The notes under the pieces are model-generated. The model was not told the DNA's origin. It did not search any database and saw only the letters and a program-made list of their open reading frames with translations. The position numbers and the translations under genes were made by a program. Source: Protea cynaroides (lineage: Eukaryota; Streptophyta; Magnoliopsida; Proteales; Proteaceae). Taken from it: a stretch of DNA of 64,000 nucleotides. The stretch spans positions 2,985,217 through 3,049,216 of the forward strand of contig CM053266.1 in NCBI GenBank assembly GCA_028583415.1, written 5' to 3'. Shown here piece by piece: positions 45,652 to 57,697 of this stretch (positions within the stretch are counted from its first letter, which is position 1; every line of letters starts with the position of its first letter).

Positions 45652-48600
45652 TATAAAAATTTTGTCCTCGAAATTGTACGTACCTTCTGAATCAAATAAG
45701 TGAGGGTATTGCTTCTGCATCGCATTTTCTTCTTCCCATGTAATTTCTTCCATGTCTCTACTTTTCCATGTGACCTTAACATAATAGATATCTCGGTTGC
45801 ATAGACGTTGAACCTTTCGGCTGGTGATTTCTGTTGTTGTTACTTCAAATGTCAAATCATCAGTCAATTCCTGCAAATCTACTATCAAAATGTACGTTGG
45901 ATCCTTGACATACTTCTTCAATAGGGAAATGTGAAATATGTCATGCACACCCGACATAGATGGTGGTAGTGCTAACTGATAAGCCACTTTACCACGCTTA
46001 GTTAGAATCTCATATGGCCCGACATATCTTGGACTTAGTTTTCCTTTCTGTCTGAACCTTTTCAATCCTCGCATAGGCGATACCTTCAAAAATACTTTAT
46101 CACCTATGGTGAACTCCAGATCTCTGCGTCGAGTATCTACAAATTGCTTCTGATGATTCTGAGCTGTTCTTACTCTTTCCTTGATAATGTCGACCACTCG
46201 GCAAATCTCTTCAACAAATTTCGGCTCAACAATACTACGTTCTCCAACTTCATTCCAAAACAAAGGAGTTCGACACTTTCTTCCATACAGTGCCTCATAA
46301 GGTGACATCTGTATAGTAGCCTGATAGCTATTGTTATAAGCGAACTCGATCAATGGTAACTTTTCATCCCATGATCCTTTGAAATCAATTACACATGCTC
46401 GTAGCATATCTTCTAGAATCTGAATTGTATGCTCTCCACAATCACCCAAAGCTGCGTCGACTACTCGAGGAGTCGGTGGTAGTCCCGTGACGAAGTCCAT
46501 AGTGATGCAGTCCCATTTCCATGCTGGTTCCGTAATGGCCGTAACAGATCCTACGGGTCTTTGTCGTTCAGCCTTTACTTTCGACAATTTAGGCATTGAG
46601 ACACGTAACTTGGCTACATCCGCTTTCATTCCCCTCCACCAATATAGTTTCTTTAGATCATGATATATTTTTGTACTTCGGGATGTATCGAATAGGTGGT
46701 GGTATGGGATTCTTTCATCGGTCGGTGTCTAATGTCCATATTTTCTGTTTTTGGTACACATATTCTTCCTTCGTATTTCAGTACTTTCTCTTCGTCCAAG
46801 GTGAACTCGGGATTGGTTCTACCTTTCTCGATATCTTCTTGTACTGTTCTCAGATAAGGATCCGATTTAATAGTTGTCTTCACTTCATCCATTATGTTCG
46901 GTATAATCTTCAATGCAGCGAACATATTTGAAAACTGATGAATGAACCCTTGGTTGGATGACTCATACGTTGCGTCTATCACATATTGCTCATTCCCGTG
47001 ATTGAATACCATTCCGGTAGTACACATTGCTGCAGTTATGCTAACCTCTCCTTGCGATTTTATCATTGCTTTTCGGCTTAACGCATCTGCTACTACGTTC
47101 ACTTTTCCCGGATGATACTGGATATCACAATCATAGTCTTTCGATAGTTCCAACCATCTTCTTTGTCTCATATTCAATTCCTTACGATTAAATAGATAAG
47201 TAAGACTTTTATGGTCCGACTTAATCTGGAATTTCTCTCTGTATAGGTAATGTCTCCATATCTTGACAGCATGTACTACTGTCGCTAGCTCTAGTTTCAA
47301 CCTTTAACTGTCTTGAAGCATAAGCAATCACTTTCTCTCCTTGCATAAGCACACATCCCAGTCCCAGTCCCGACGCATCAGTGTTAGAGTAAATGTCTAT
47401 CCTGGAACGGGAATAGTTAAAATCAGAGCGGATATCAATCTGGTCTTCAGCGTTTGAAAACTCTTCTCACATTTATCGGTCCACATGAACTTTTCATCTT
47501 TCTTAGTCAAACTGGTGAGAGGTACGGCAATCCGGGAATAGTCTTCTACGAACCTCTGATAATAACCAGCTAGACCCAGAAAACTTCTGATTTCTGAAAC
47601 GCTCTTTGGTGCTTCCCACTTTACAATAGCCTCGATCTTGCTGGGGTCCACTTTGATTCCTTCAGCGGATACTACATGGCCTCAGAAGGCGACCTCACTT
47701 AGCCAAAACTCACACTTTGAAAATTTGGCATATAGCTTCTCTTTCCTTAAACGTTGTAGGGCAGCATTTAGGTTCTTGATATGAGTTTCTTCGTCCTTGG
47801 AGTATACCAATATATCATCAATAAATACTATAACCGACGTATCCAACATGTCGTGGAAAACCCGGTTCATTAGTTCCATAAAAGTTGTTGGTGCGTTTGT
47901 TAATCCAAAAGACATGACCAAGAACTCATAATGTCCGTATCTGGTCCTGAAAGCTGTCTTAGGAATATCACCCTCTTTAATCTCCAATTGATGATAGCCC
48001 GATCGAAGATCGATCTTAGAAAATACCTTTGCTCCTTGCAACTGATCGAACAAGTCATCGATCCGTGGTAGTGGGTATCGATTCTTGATTGTCAGTTTAT
48101 TCAACTCCCGATAGTCGATGCATAATCGAACACTACCGTCCTTCTTCTTCAAGAATAACACCGGCGCTCCCCATGGTGATATACTGGGTTGAATATAACC
48201 CTTGTCCAGTAGTTCTTGTAGTTGCACTTTCAGTTCCTTTAGTTCCGTAGGAGCCATTCTATAAGGTGCTTTTGATACGGGTGCGGCTCCAGGTACAAGG
48301 TCTATCACAAACTCTGTCGCTCGGTCGGGTGGTAAACCTGGTAGTTCCTCCGAAAATACATCGGGATAGTCCCGCACGACTTCAATATCTTTCATTTGTA
48401 GTGCTTCCTTGGTTAGGTCGACCACTGATACTAGATACCCGACTGCCCCCTTCTCGAGGCACTTCTTAGCCTTTAGTGTTGAGAGTATGAGCTTGCGTCT
48501 ACGGGGAAGTTTGGTTCCCGTAAAACTGCTCTCTGCTTGGTCTTTAAATGTTAGCTTCTTTTCGGTGCATAGTAGGTTCGCAGAATGCCGAGCTAACCAG

Positions 48601-48890
48601 TCCATTCCCAAGATGACGTCAAAGTCTGCCATCTCAAGTTGTATCAAGGTTGCATCTAAGGTTTTCTCACCAATGCGGACTGGACATGGTCCATATCCTT
48701 TTTCTAATTCCACTTCTAACCCCATCGGTGACCGTACAAGTAATTTGTAGTCTAATGTTTTGATGGGTAAGTTTATCTTCTTTTCGAATGACACGATATA
48801 TAAATGAATGAGTAGCTCTCGAATCAAAGAGTACTCCGGCGGGTGCGCCATTTATAGGTACGATACACGTGATTTATTTTAACTTAGTCT
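45652..48890 (-). pseudogene. Tek5 pol (protease, RT, RNase H, integrase, tail)
   Basis: Minus strand. Protease and RT share one long open frame (47682-48851): FDVILGMDWLARH, PDRATEFVIDLVPG, RLCIDYRELNKLTIKNRYP, FSKIDLRSGYHQL and intact VFIDDILVYS. It continues through RNase H (46900-47400; SDHKSLTYLF) with a few breaks. The integrase zinc region is frameshifted at CLNCQ (about 46600), and the core jumps from LPPTPRVVDA to HTIQILEDML (about 46440). That deletion removes roughly 250 bp with the second D and the E of the catalytic triad; the C-terminus (FTIGDKVFLKVSPMRG) and tail (VKVTWKSRDMEEITWEEE) follow. Integrase is therefore dead, RT possibly active in sequence. Confidence 0.9.
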
Positions 48891-48904
48891 ACATGCTCAC
48901 ACAA

Positions 48905-49949
48905 TGTAATTACAACTTCAAATGTGACCACATCGGGTGATGCGGCCGCATCCTCGGATGTAACAGCATATACCCGTCCCTGATGGAACTGCTTCTTGGG
49001 CTTAGGGCACTCCCTTGCCATATGTCCCGGTTGGTTGCAGTTATAACACTTCGGACTTGTAGAATTTAGTTGTGGCTGAGGTTGAGTTACTAGAGTAGTC
49101 TTGGTTGCAGCATTAAAATTCTGAGGGCGGAAAGGCTTATATGTCTTGTTATTGCCTCCGTTATAAGAATTTCCAGCTGGCTTTTTGATACCCCGGTTCT
49201 GTGTGAAATAACTCTCCTTCCGGCTCGATTCAATAACTCCGAGCTATTTGGACAGCTTCATTATAAATCTTCTTTTCTAAGCCCAGAACATGCTCTCCGA
49301 TGCTTCCTCTCGGTCCCGTGATGAACCTACGGGTTTTGGTTTCTTCTTCCCGCATACTCGGTGGTGCGAAGAAAAACAGCTCTTCATAACGCTATTTGGT
49401 ACGCATGTTTCGTGGAAAATATTTCTCGAAGAAAGCTTCTTTATAAACAGCCCAAGTCAGTTGGGCGTGCTTGGTCAATAGATAGTCCCGGGTAGATTTC
49501 CACCAGTGATGTGCATCGCCTTTGAGCATGAAGGTGGCACATAATACTTTTTCTTCCTCTGTAATAGTCATCATGAGGAAATTTCTCTCCATCTTGTTTA
49601 TCCAGTGTGCTGGCCATAATGGATCAGACGGCTTGCCATTAAATTCCCTAGGCTTCATCTTCAAAAATCTCTCCACCAATCAAGAGTGATCCAACTGATT
49701 TTGGGGATATGCCCCAAACATATAGGGTGGATACTGGTAATTAACCTGAGCGGCTTTGGAGCCTATCTTTGGAATCCGTGCAGCAGGTTGTTGAGGTGTC
49801 CCGAGGTCTTTGGGTGGTTACCCACCGGGGCTGCACTTGGCTTGTCCTGGATTACTTGGTGCATAATTATTTTCCTGACTGGTCTCCTCCACGGGTGGTG
49901 GTGGTGGAACTGCATTTCGGTTCTGTCGGGTTACCCTACGTCCAAACAT
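48905..49949 (-). pseudogene. Tek5 gag, internally deleted
   Basis: Minus strand from MFGRRVTRQ at 49949. The proline/glutamine-rich part has lost about 195 bp and the capsid region about 85 bp (at 49400, between EALFEKYF-like and YQQRYEEL-like parts) relative to Tek6. The capsid landmarks DPLWPAHWINKMER and HHWWKS and one CCHC knuckle (CYNCNQPGHMARECP) remain. The donor of the gag-pro intron is deleted too. Confidence 0.85.
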
Positions 49950-50456
49950 AATTCCTTCTGAGATTGGTGGTGCCTGAAAATCATAAAAAATAGGTGAGAA
50001 GTCATTTATATTTCCTGTAGGCACACTAACCGATATAAAATTCCAATTCCAGCTCATTTTTAAATAAAAATACTGTCCTTTCTATGCAGGGTCGATAGTA
50101 AGGGTCGATGGTATGTTCGACCCTTAGTATCCGACCCTAGGAATGATCTGTTCTTCCCGAGAGCTGAGGGTCGATGTGAGGGTCGATGGGTGTCCGACCC
50201 TCAGTTCTGACCCTTAGTTTTCTGTCAGATTCCCGAGAGCCGAGGGGCGATGGGAGGGTCGATTCGAGGGTCGATGGTTCTGGTCGAATTGTCCGACCCT
50301 CACACTAAAAATCAGATTTTTAAGATCCGATTTTGGGTCATTTTTATTATTTCCCTCTCGTTTCTACTCGTCTCTCCCCTCTGAGTTGCTACAGTGCCAC
50401 TCCACTGTTTTTGGTCGATTTGAGTCCGGGTTTCGACGTCCACGTCATCCATACAG
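49950..50456. repeat. Tek5 leader with GGGTCGA repeats
   Basis: Non-coding. GGGTCGATGG-type repeats at 50090-50290, then the conserved pyrimidine-rich stretch and TTGCTACAGTGCCACTCC before the donor at 50456. Confidence 0.7.
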
Positions 50457-50898
50457 GTTTGTTCTCCCATTTTTACCTGCTTTTAGGTTTTCTTTTCTAG
50501 GTTTTTGTCCATTAAATTTGTATTTTTCAAATTAAACTTTTTCCAACCGTAAAAATTTGATTTTTATTGGGGGCTTTTGTTATTGGTATCTCGAGGAATG
50601 AAATCCCTCAAAAAAATTTTGAATTTCATCGGTTGGTTTTCGAGAAACTTGAATTTTTGCTCGTTTGCCCTAATTTGTCAAAATTTTTTGATTTCTTGAA
50701 ATTTCTTCAAATTGATCTTCGTGGTTTCCATTTCCTACTGTGTGAGTGTCGTAGGATGTGTTGGACCCTAAGTAAGTCCTCCCGCCCACGTGTATGGGTG
50801 AAAGTGAGGCTTTTGGACAACTTACGTCGTTAGAATGCTAAATTTTTTTATCTTTATCCTACTAACCCCTTGTTTGCCTTTCTCTTTCTTATCTGCAG
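50457..50898 (+). other. Candidate intron before antisense ORF, Tek5 (442 bp)
   Basis: ATACAG|GTTTGT donor; TACTAAC at 50860-50866, a perfect plant/yeast-type branch point, 32 bases before the acceptor; pyrimidine tract; ATCTGCAG at 50891-50898; then GTACCATGG. Confidence 0.65.
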
Positions 50899-50903
50899 GT
50901 ACC

Positions 50904-52220
50904 ATGGCTCGTACTAAGATATCCAGAGTTCGTGATCCGCTTCGCTTTTGCTCTAATGAAGCCGAGGCACAGTATGCCGACTATGCTCGTAAGAAAGTGG
51001 AGGGTGGTCGTATGGTGAACTTGGCTGAGCTAGCCTTGTTCAACGTAGAGAGAGCATTTGGTGATATAGAGTGGCTCCCTGTCATCACCTACGACGCGTG
51101 CACATGTCCGGATTTGGTGCGCCAGTTCTATTGTAATCTCCAGGTGGTGGGGAATTACAATGACGTTGAACATGGTCAAGAGTTGCGCATCACCAATTAT
51201 GTTAAAGGGGTGCACATTTCCTTTGATTATCGGCAACTGGCCGATCTGTTGGGCATACCCTATGATGGCCCCACGGTGTACTGTGCGCCCGGAGAGCCCC
51301 GGTTGTTTCCATGGAGATGAGGGCAGAGATCGACAATCAGCTGCTACGATCTGATCGGCGGCGATGAGAGCTTGTTACCTGCGTCCGGCTCCACGGGTCT
51401 TCGTAAGATTATCCAACAGATAATCTAATTCCACGGAGTGGGCACTATGAGAGGGTTTCTCAGCTGACCCAGTTTTTGATATATAGTATCCGCACCCAGA
51501 CAGCCGGTCTGCCTTCCCTACATCATCATGCGGACCATGATTAGTGCTACATTGTCCGGTCATAGGGGTAATCTACCCTATGGACGCATGATTACAGTTC
51601 TACTGACCCATCTGGGGGTTGACTTGGTAGATGAGAAGATCCAGGAGAAGACCTTCTCGTCGCCTCTAGATTGGGAGGCTATCTGCAAGATGGGTATGCG
51701 GGATGCCCAGGTTAGTGATGAGGAGAGGAACGCGATGGTGCGCCCTCACACTCGCATTGAGATGGTTGATGCTGAGGCCGCTGCTGCCGCTGCTAGAGCT
51801 CATGTGGATCCTGTCGATGATGACGATCGTATGTATATGGATGTCGACTCGATACCACCGCCTTCCCCTACACATGCGGCTGGAGTTGGTACTTCTTCTG
51901 CGACGGCTCCTACACCAGAGGCTGGTCCTTCACATGCGGCTGGTCCTTCACTCCCACCTTCTGACATGATGGGGATGTTGCAGGAGATTAGGGAGGCTCA
52001 GCGCAGATCTGATCTGAGGATGGAGGAGTTGTTAGACGCTCAGCGTATGAGGGTGGATGAGCTCATAGCGATCCAGCGGGCGACTGATCGGAGGATAGCC
52101 GATCTTACAGCTAGTCTCCAGACGACCCAGACTCAGGTGGCCTAGTTGACTAGAGTCTACGCTGAGGATTATGACAGAGATCGTGAGGCACCGCCTCCTC
52201 CTTCACCTCCAGCTTCATGA
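50904..52220 (+). pseudogene. Antisense ORF, Tek5 copy
   Basis: Plus strand, ATG 50904, TGA 52218-52220. The first 138 codons are open through DLVRQFYCNLQ (where Tek1 and Tek6 have a stop) and the VHISFDYRQLADLLGI motif. A one-base deletion near 51305 and small indels around 51360-51500 break the middle. From 51528 the same frame is open again through LPYGRMITVLLTHLG, the Ala-rich linker and a coiled coil. That coil is longer than in Tek1 (extra repeats around MRVDELIAIQRATDRRI). It ends at a TGG-to-TAG stop (52143-52145) shortly before the normal end. The least damaged copy for its N-terminal half. Confidence 0.78.
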
Positions 52221-52473
52221 TTGTATTTATTTTCTTGTACTACAGGGTAACTGTCTGGGTTGTGGACTGTACTCTGCTTTAGTTACATTTTGTTTCTCTC
52301 TCTCATTGTATGTAACTTGTTTCCCCTTTTATAGATACATTATTCTCTTTTTAAATTTGGTCTCAACCATCACTTGTGCTTACAGTGTGTTAATATTACT
52401 GTTTTTACATTTATCCTATCTCAGTTCACAATTGTCTCGAATGTATGTCAGTTTAGCGGACAAGGCCTGAGAC

Positions 52474-52485
52474 GCTCTGATACCA
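52474..52485 (-). promoter_or_regulatory. Primer-binding site (tRNA-iMet), Tek5
   Basis: Minus strand TGGTATCAGAGC, three bases from the LTR end at 52489. Confidence 0.96.
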
Positions 52486-52772
52486 AGTTGTCACACCCCA
52501 ATTCCGCACTGTTCAGAATGGTGTGATGAACCACTAGCAAACCAACGGTTCAACCAGGATCTCTAGTAGGCTATCCCCGCGTTATCTAAACTTCCACACA
52601 TCCGTAATCATAATCAGAGTAAATACACAATAGCGGAAATCTTATAATAAAATGAACTGAGAATCTACTATGATATAAATATTAAATAGCAATTTATTCT
52701 GTATCAACTGGGACGTAAATAATTATCAAATACATGTCTTTATAAATTCAAATAAAGAAACCTAAGGAAAAT

Positions 52773-52894
52773 CTAATCGAATACACATGAGTTACACTCG
52801 CAAGAGGAGTCATGTGTATATACTTCAGCTTCAACGTCCATCGCCGCCACGTTCCCGTATGCTGGAGCATTCATATAATCTTCAACCGTATAAC
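52773..52894 (-). CDS. Small conserved ORF in LTR, Tek5 right
   Basis: Minus strand, intact, TAG at 52773-52775. Ends THDSSCECNSCVFD. The acceptor here is GATTCAG|GT. Confidence 0.5.
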
Positions 52895-54276
52895 CTGAAT
52901 CATCAACTAAAAATATTCGACGTCGAGGGGGTGAGCACACATCACGGCTCAGTGAGTAGATAAAACAATGCAACAATACATATGCATGTAATCAATTCAT
53001 ATCTTTGGTCTGGTTTATAGTTTGCAATGCGCAATAGAAAGGTTGGGTGGTCAAAGGTTAACGTTTATTGACCCCGCCTCTATACACAGGGTGTGGAAGT
53101 CCGCCCGAAGGTTAACGTTTATCGTCATCCCCATCCACCCTAATCATGACATTATACAACAAAGGTTAACGTTTATTGCTATATAATACCATACCAACAC
53201 GTAAGCCCCCTGTTAGCGAGGGCTGGCAAACTGGGCTCGCAACTAACCAATCCTAATGCCAAACAGTGTATCCAAGGCCTCACCCCAGCATCCCTCAGAA
53301 TGTCCATAGAGATAGAGCTAAGGCCCCCCGGTAGAGTCAGAGACTACAAGGACCGAGACCACCTCCCCTGATACTCTACGACACAATAGTTCTGCTAAAG
53401 TAATGGTGATACGACGATGCTAATGCACAAGACTTGAGTTAGAGATAGAGCTAAAATGCTGAGACCCGCCAAAGGTTAACGTTTATTGACGTTCTCATCA
53501 CACCTCCCCTGATACTCGCTCGCATCAAGTACACCAACCACAGACATATAATCACATGCCTATTCCTATCATCATCATCATCATCATGTTATAAACAATA
53601 AAGTAAATATGCATAAACAAATAATAGAAATATTGGATGACATGTTGTATGCACATTACAAACATATTCGCATAGAATCAAGCATGGCATTGGACTCAAA
53701 AAATAGAAAACAGTTTATTATTAACCAATTAGTTTAGAGTTTTGTTTCCTCACCTTAGCTTGCTAATAGATACTTTTCCAAGCTTTATAATCACCTTTAT
53801 ATTGTTATTGTATTGCTAGAAGACCTAACAAGTCGATAGAATTTAATTAGAATTAATTCTGAATTTAAAAACTATTCTGTTAACTGAGGGTCGGAGGTAG
53901 GGTCGGAGTCCTAATCGACCCTGGGTGCGACCCTCCCCAAACTCTGAACTTCCCGAACAATGAGGGTCGATGGTCAGGATCACCTAGGGTCGGATGGTCA
54001 TCGACCCTCGGTGTGACCCTCGGTGCACTTTGGTCCAATTCCCTCTTTTAGTCCACTCTTCGTGCTTGGGATCCTATGGCTTGCTCCTACATTCCATTCT
54101 ACATTCATTCCATGGTCTGAAACCATGTATAATCCACCTAGATAGCTTTCATGTAATCCCCCATGGTTTCCCATGAAAACCTAACCATGGGTTGATGGTT
54201 TGGGTTTTTCCGAGATCTCACTCTCGTCAATATCTAACCTAAGGTCAGTAGAAACTCATGGAATTAGTATCCATAC
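52895..54276 (-). other. Candidate intron within LTR R region, Tek5 right
   Basis: Donor TTCTCAG|GTATGG (54277/54276), acceptor GATTCAG (52895). 1,382 bp. Confidence 0.45.
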
Positions 54277-54631
54277 CTGAGAAGAATACTCCTTCTCTGC
54301 AACTCTACTCTTTTGGCTAATTTCTCTTCCTTGCTTCTCTTCTTCCTCTTTTCCTTCTCTTCTCTTTCTCTCAATTCAATTAGGGTTGTGAAAGGAGTGA
54401 AAGAGGCTTAGGGACGTCCTTTAAATAGAGTAGGAACATCCTAAATAAGTCCCATTGAGATTAGGAAAGAATCCCAATCGAAAATTAGGAAATTTCCTAA
54501 TTTCTATTTCTTATGGTAACCGAGGGTCGATGGGAGGGTCGATGATCCCGCCTTGGTCCATTTGACTCGACCATAATGGGTAAATCTTGTTCAAGGTGAT
54601 AAGACCGGGTTAGATTGACATGGGTCTTACA

Positions 54632-54636
54632 GTAGT
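54632..54636. repeat. Target-site duplication GTAGT, right of Tek5
   Basis: Identical to 43331-43335. Confidence 0.95.
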
Positions 54637-55384
54637 GTTTGGCTATGTATAGACTACCACGAATTGAACAAGCTCACAATCAAGAACCGATATCCACTAC
54701 CTCAAATCAATGACTTGTTTAATCAACTGCAAGGTGCAAAGGTATTTTCTAAGATTGATATTTAGTCAAGATATCATCAGCTGAAGAATTTGGACTGTGA
54801 TAATTCCGAAGATAGCTTTAAAATATAGAATGGGCATTATGAGTTCTTGGTTATGTCTTTTGGTTTGACCAATGCCCTTACATCTTTTATGGAGCTGATG
54901 AACCGGGTGTTTCATGGCATGTTGGACACATCGGTCATAGTTTTCATAGACTATATATTGGTTTATTCCAAAGATGAAGAAAGTCTTGTAACATACCTTA
55001 GAACAGCCTTACAATGGTTGAGAATGGAGATGTTTAAGCCAAGTTCATGAAGTGTGAGTTCTGGTTAAACAAGATTGCATTCTCAGGGTCACATAGTGTC
55101 ATCAGAAGGGATAAAAGTGGACCCCATAATATAAAAAAAATTTTTTGGGGAGAAACCCCCAAAAACATTTTGGGGATAAGAAGTTTCTTGGGTTTAATTG
55201 GTTATTATAGACGATTGATGGAGGACTACTTTAGGATCACAATACCTCTTACCAAGCTAGCCAGGAAGGGTGAGAAGTTTTTTTGGATTGACAAGTGTGA
55301 AGAATGTTTCTAGACTCTAAGAGCAAGGGTGATATCAGCTCCCATCTTGATCGTTCCGATACCAGGGGAACCTTTTACCTTACA
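54632..55384 (+). pseudogene. RT to RNase H start of old plus-strand element
   Basis: Plus strand, continuing the gene cut at 43335: CIDYHELNKLTIKNRYPLP, QLQGAKVFSKID, YEFLVMSFGLTNA. The catalytic motif reads VFIDYIL, so the second catalytic D is lost. Several frameshifts. 55128-55185 is distorted by homopolymer runs like 43076-43330. It ends at the Tek6 LTR in the RNase H start (PFTL). Confidence 0.85.
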
Positions 55385-55658
55385 TGTCACACCCCAATTC
55401 CGCACAATTTAGAATGGTATGATGAACCGTTAACAAACCAATGGTTCAACCAGGATCTAAAGTAGGCTATATCCGTGTTATCCAAACTCCATACATCCAC
55501 ATTCATAATCAGAGTAAATATATAGTAGCAGAACTCTTATAGTAAAATGAACTGAGAACCTACTATGATATTAATATTTAAATAGCAAATTATTTTGTAT
55601 CAACTGAGACATAAATAAATATCAAATACATGTCCATAATAAATCCAAGTAAAGAAAA

Positions 55659-55792
55659 CTAAGAAAATATATAATCTAATACACATGAGTTGCACTCGCA
55701 AGAGTAGTCATGTGTATCCACTTCAGCTTCAACTTCCATCGCCGCTACGTTCCCGTACGCTGAAGCATCTACATAATCTTTAACGGTATAAC
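55659..55792 (-). CDS. Small conserved ORF in LTR, Tek6
   Basis: Minus strand. The usual stop is lost by a substitution just before it, so the peptide ends ECNSCVLDYIFS with TAG at 55659-55661. The C-x-C-x2-C motif is kept. Acceptor GATGTAG|GT. Confidence 0.45.
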
Positions 55793-57169
55793 CTACATCA
55801 TCAACCAAAAATATTCGACGTCGAGGGGTGAGCACACGTCATGGCTCAGTGAGCAAACAAAACAATGCAACAGTACATATGCATGCAATCAATTCATATC
55901 TTTGGTCTGGTTTATAGTTTGCGATGCACAATAAAAACGTTGGGTGGTCAAAGGTTAACGTTTATTGACCCCGCCTCTATACACAGGGTGTGGAAGTCCG
56001 CCCAAAGGTTAACGTTTATTGTCGTCCCCATCCACCCTACCATAACATTGTACAACAAAAGTTAACGTTTATTGTTGTACAGTGCCATACCAACACGTAT
56101 GCCCCTGCTGGCTAGGGCTTACAAACTGGGCTCGCAACTAACCAATCCAAATGCCAAATAGTGTATCCAAGGCCTCACCCCAGCATCCCTCAGAATGTCC
56201 ATAGAGATAGAGCTAAGGCCCCCCGGTAGAGTCAGAGACTACAAGGACCGAGACCACCTCCCCTGATACTCTACGACATAATAGTTCTGCTAAAGTAATG
56301 GCGATACGACGATGCTAATGCACAAGACTTGAGTTAGAGATAAAGCTAAAGTGCTGAGACCCGTCAAAGGTTAACGTTTATTGACGTTCTCATCACACCT
56401 CCCCTGATACTCGCTCGCATCAAGTACACCAACTACACACATACAATCACATGCCTATTCCTATCATCATCATCATCATGTTATAAACAATAAAGTAAAT
56501 ATGCATGAACAAGTAATAGAAATATTGGATGACATGTTGTATGCACATTACAAACATAGTCGCATAGAATCAAGTATAGCATTGGACTCCAGAAAAGAGA
56601 AAATAGTTTGTTATTAACTAATTAGTTTAGAGTTCCGTTTCCTCACCTTAGCTTGCTAATAGATACTCTTCCAAGCTTTAGAATCACCTTTATAATTTTA
56701 TTATATTGCTAGAAGACCTAACAAAGTCGATAAAATTTAATTAGAATTTATTCTAGTTTTTAAAACCATTCTGTTAACTGAGGGTCGGAGGTAGGGTCTG
56801 AGCTATAACCGACCCCTGGTGCGACCCTCCCCAATCTGGACTTCTAGAACCCTGAGGGTCGATACTCAGGATCACATAGGGTTGGATGGTCATCGACCCT
56901 CTGTGCGACCCTCAGTGGTTTTTGGTCAATTTTCCTTCTTTTTGTCCATTCTTCGTGTTTGGGGTCCTATGGCTTGCTCCTACAGTCCATTCAACATATA
57001 TTCCATGGTCTAAAACCATGAATTATCCACCTATATAGCTTTCATGTATTCTCCCATGGTTTTCCATGAAAACCTAACCATGGGTTGATGGTTTGGGTTT
57101 CTCCGAGATCACACTCTCATCCTTATCTAACCTAAGGCCTATAGAAACTCATGGAATTAGTATCCATAC
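55793..57169 (-). other. Candidate intron within LTR R region, Tek6
   Basis: Donor TTTCAA|GTATGG (exon G changed to A), acceptor GATGTAG. 1,377 bp. Confidence 0.4.
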
Positions 57170-57685
57170 TTGAAAAGAATACTCCTTCTCTGCAACTCTT
57201 CTCCTTTTTGCTTACTTCTCTTCCTTGTTTCTCTTCTTCTTCTCTTCCTTCTCTTCTCTTTCTCTCAATTCAATTAGGGTTGTAAAAGGAGTGAAAGAGA
57301 CTTAGGGACGACCTTTAAATAGAGTAGAAACATCCTAAAATAAGTCCCTTTGAGATTAATAAAGACTCCTAATCGAAATTATGGAAATTTCCTAATTTCA
57401 GTTTCGGCAGAAACTGAGGATCGATGGGAGGGTCGATGATCTCGTCGACCCTAGGTTTCCTAAAGTGTCTGACCCTCCCTGTAAAACAAAGGGTCTGACT
57501 TTCTGTCTTGGGGGGTCCGACCCTCCCTTGCTGGGTATGCGACCTCCCCCTAATTTAAGTGTTTTTGGGTCGATTTGATGCCTGGGATCACGATCTCCTT
57601 CACGCCCTTGGTCATTTGACTCAACCATGATGGGTAAACCTGGTTCAAGGTGATAAGACCGGGTTAGTTTGATACAGGTCTTACA

Positions 57686-57697
57686 ACTCCCCCTACT
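57686..57697 (-). other. Polypurine tract, Tek6
   Basis: Minus strand GTAGGGGGAGT directly before TGTAAGACC. Confidence 0.85.

Larger units (their letters stand above)
43336..54631 (-). mobile_element. Tek5, full-length Tekay-type retrotransposon (11.3 kb)
   Basis: Two matching LTRs (43336-45638 and 52489-54631), PPT, pol, gag, leader, antisense ORF, PBS and a 5 bp target duplication. Net LTR lengths are equal (2,303 bp) once a 160 bp deletion in the right LTR is counted, and the two differ at few bases by eye, so insertion was comparatively recent. It is defective: gag has at least two deletions and the integrase core has lost a block. It must therefore have moved with help or lost these parts afterwards. 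Confidence 0.95.
52489..54631 (-). repeat. Tek5 5' LTR (2,143 bp)
   Basis: As the left LTR, but missing 160 bp (left coordinates 45398-45557) between GATCCCG and CCTTGG at 54547/54548. The deletion takes the U3 motif cluster close to the LTR start. Confidence 0.95.
55385..57685 (-). repeat. Tek6 3' LTR (2,301 bp)
   Basis: TGTCACACCCC to AGGTCTTACA. It carries the four AAAGGTTAACG insertions as in Tek5. From about 56640 to the end it is closer to the LTRs at 1-736 and 6004-8203 than to Tek5 (for example its GTGCGACCCTCCCC and TCTTGGGGGG words). This mosaic suggests recombination between LTR subfamilies. TATA-like TTTAAATAG at about 57316. Confidence 0.93.
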
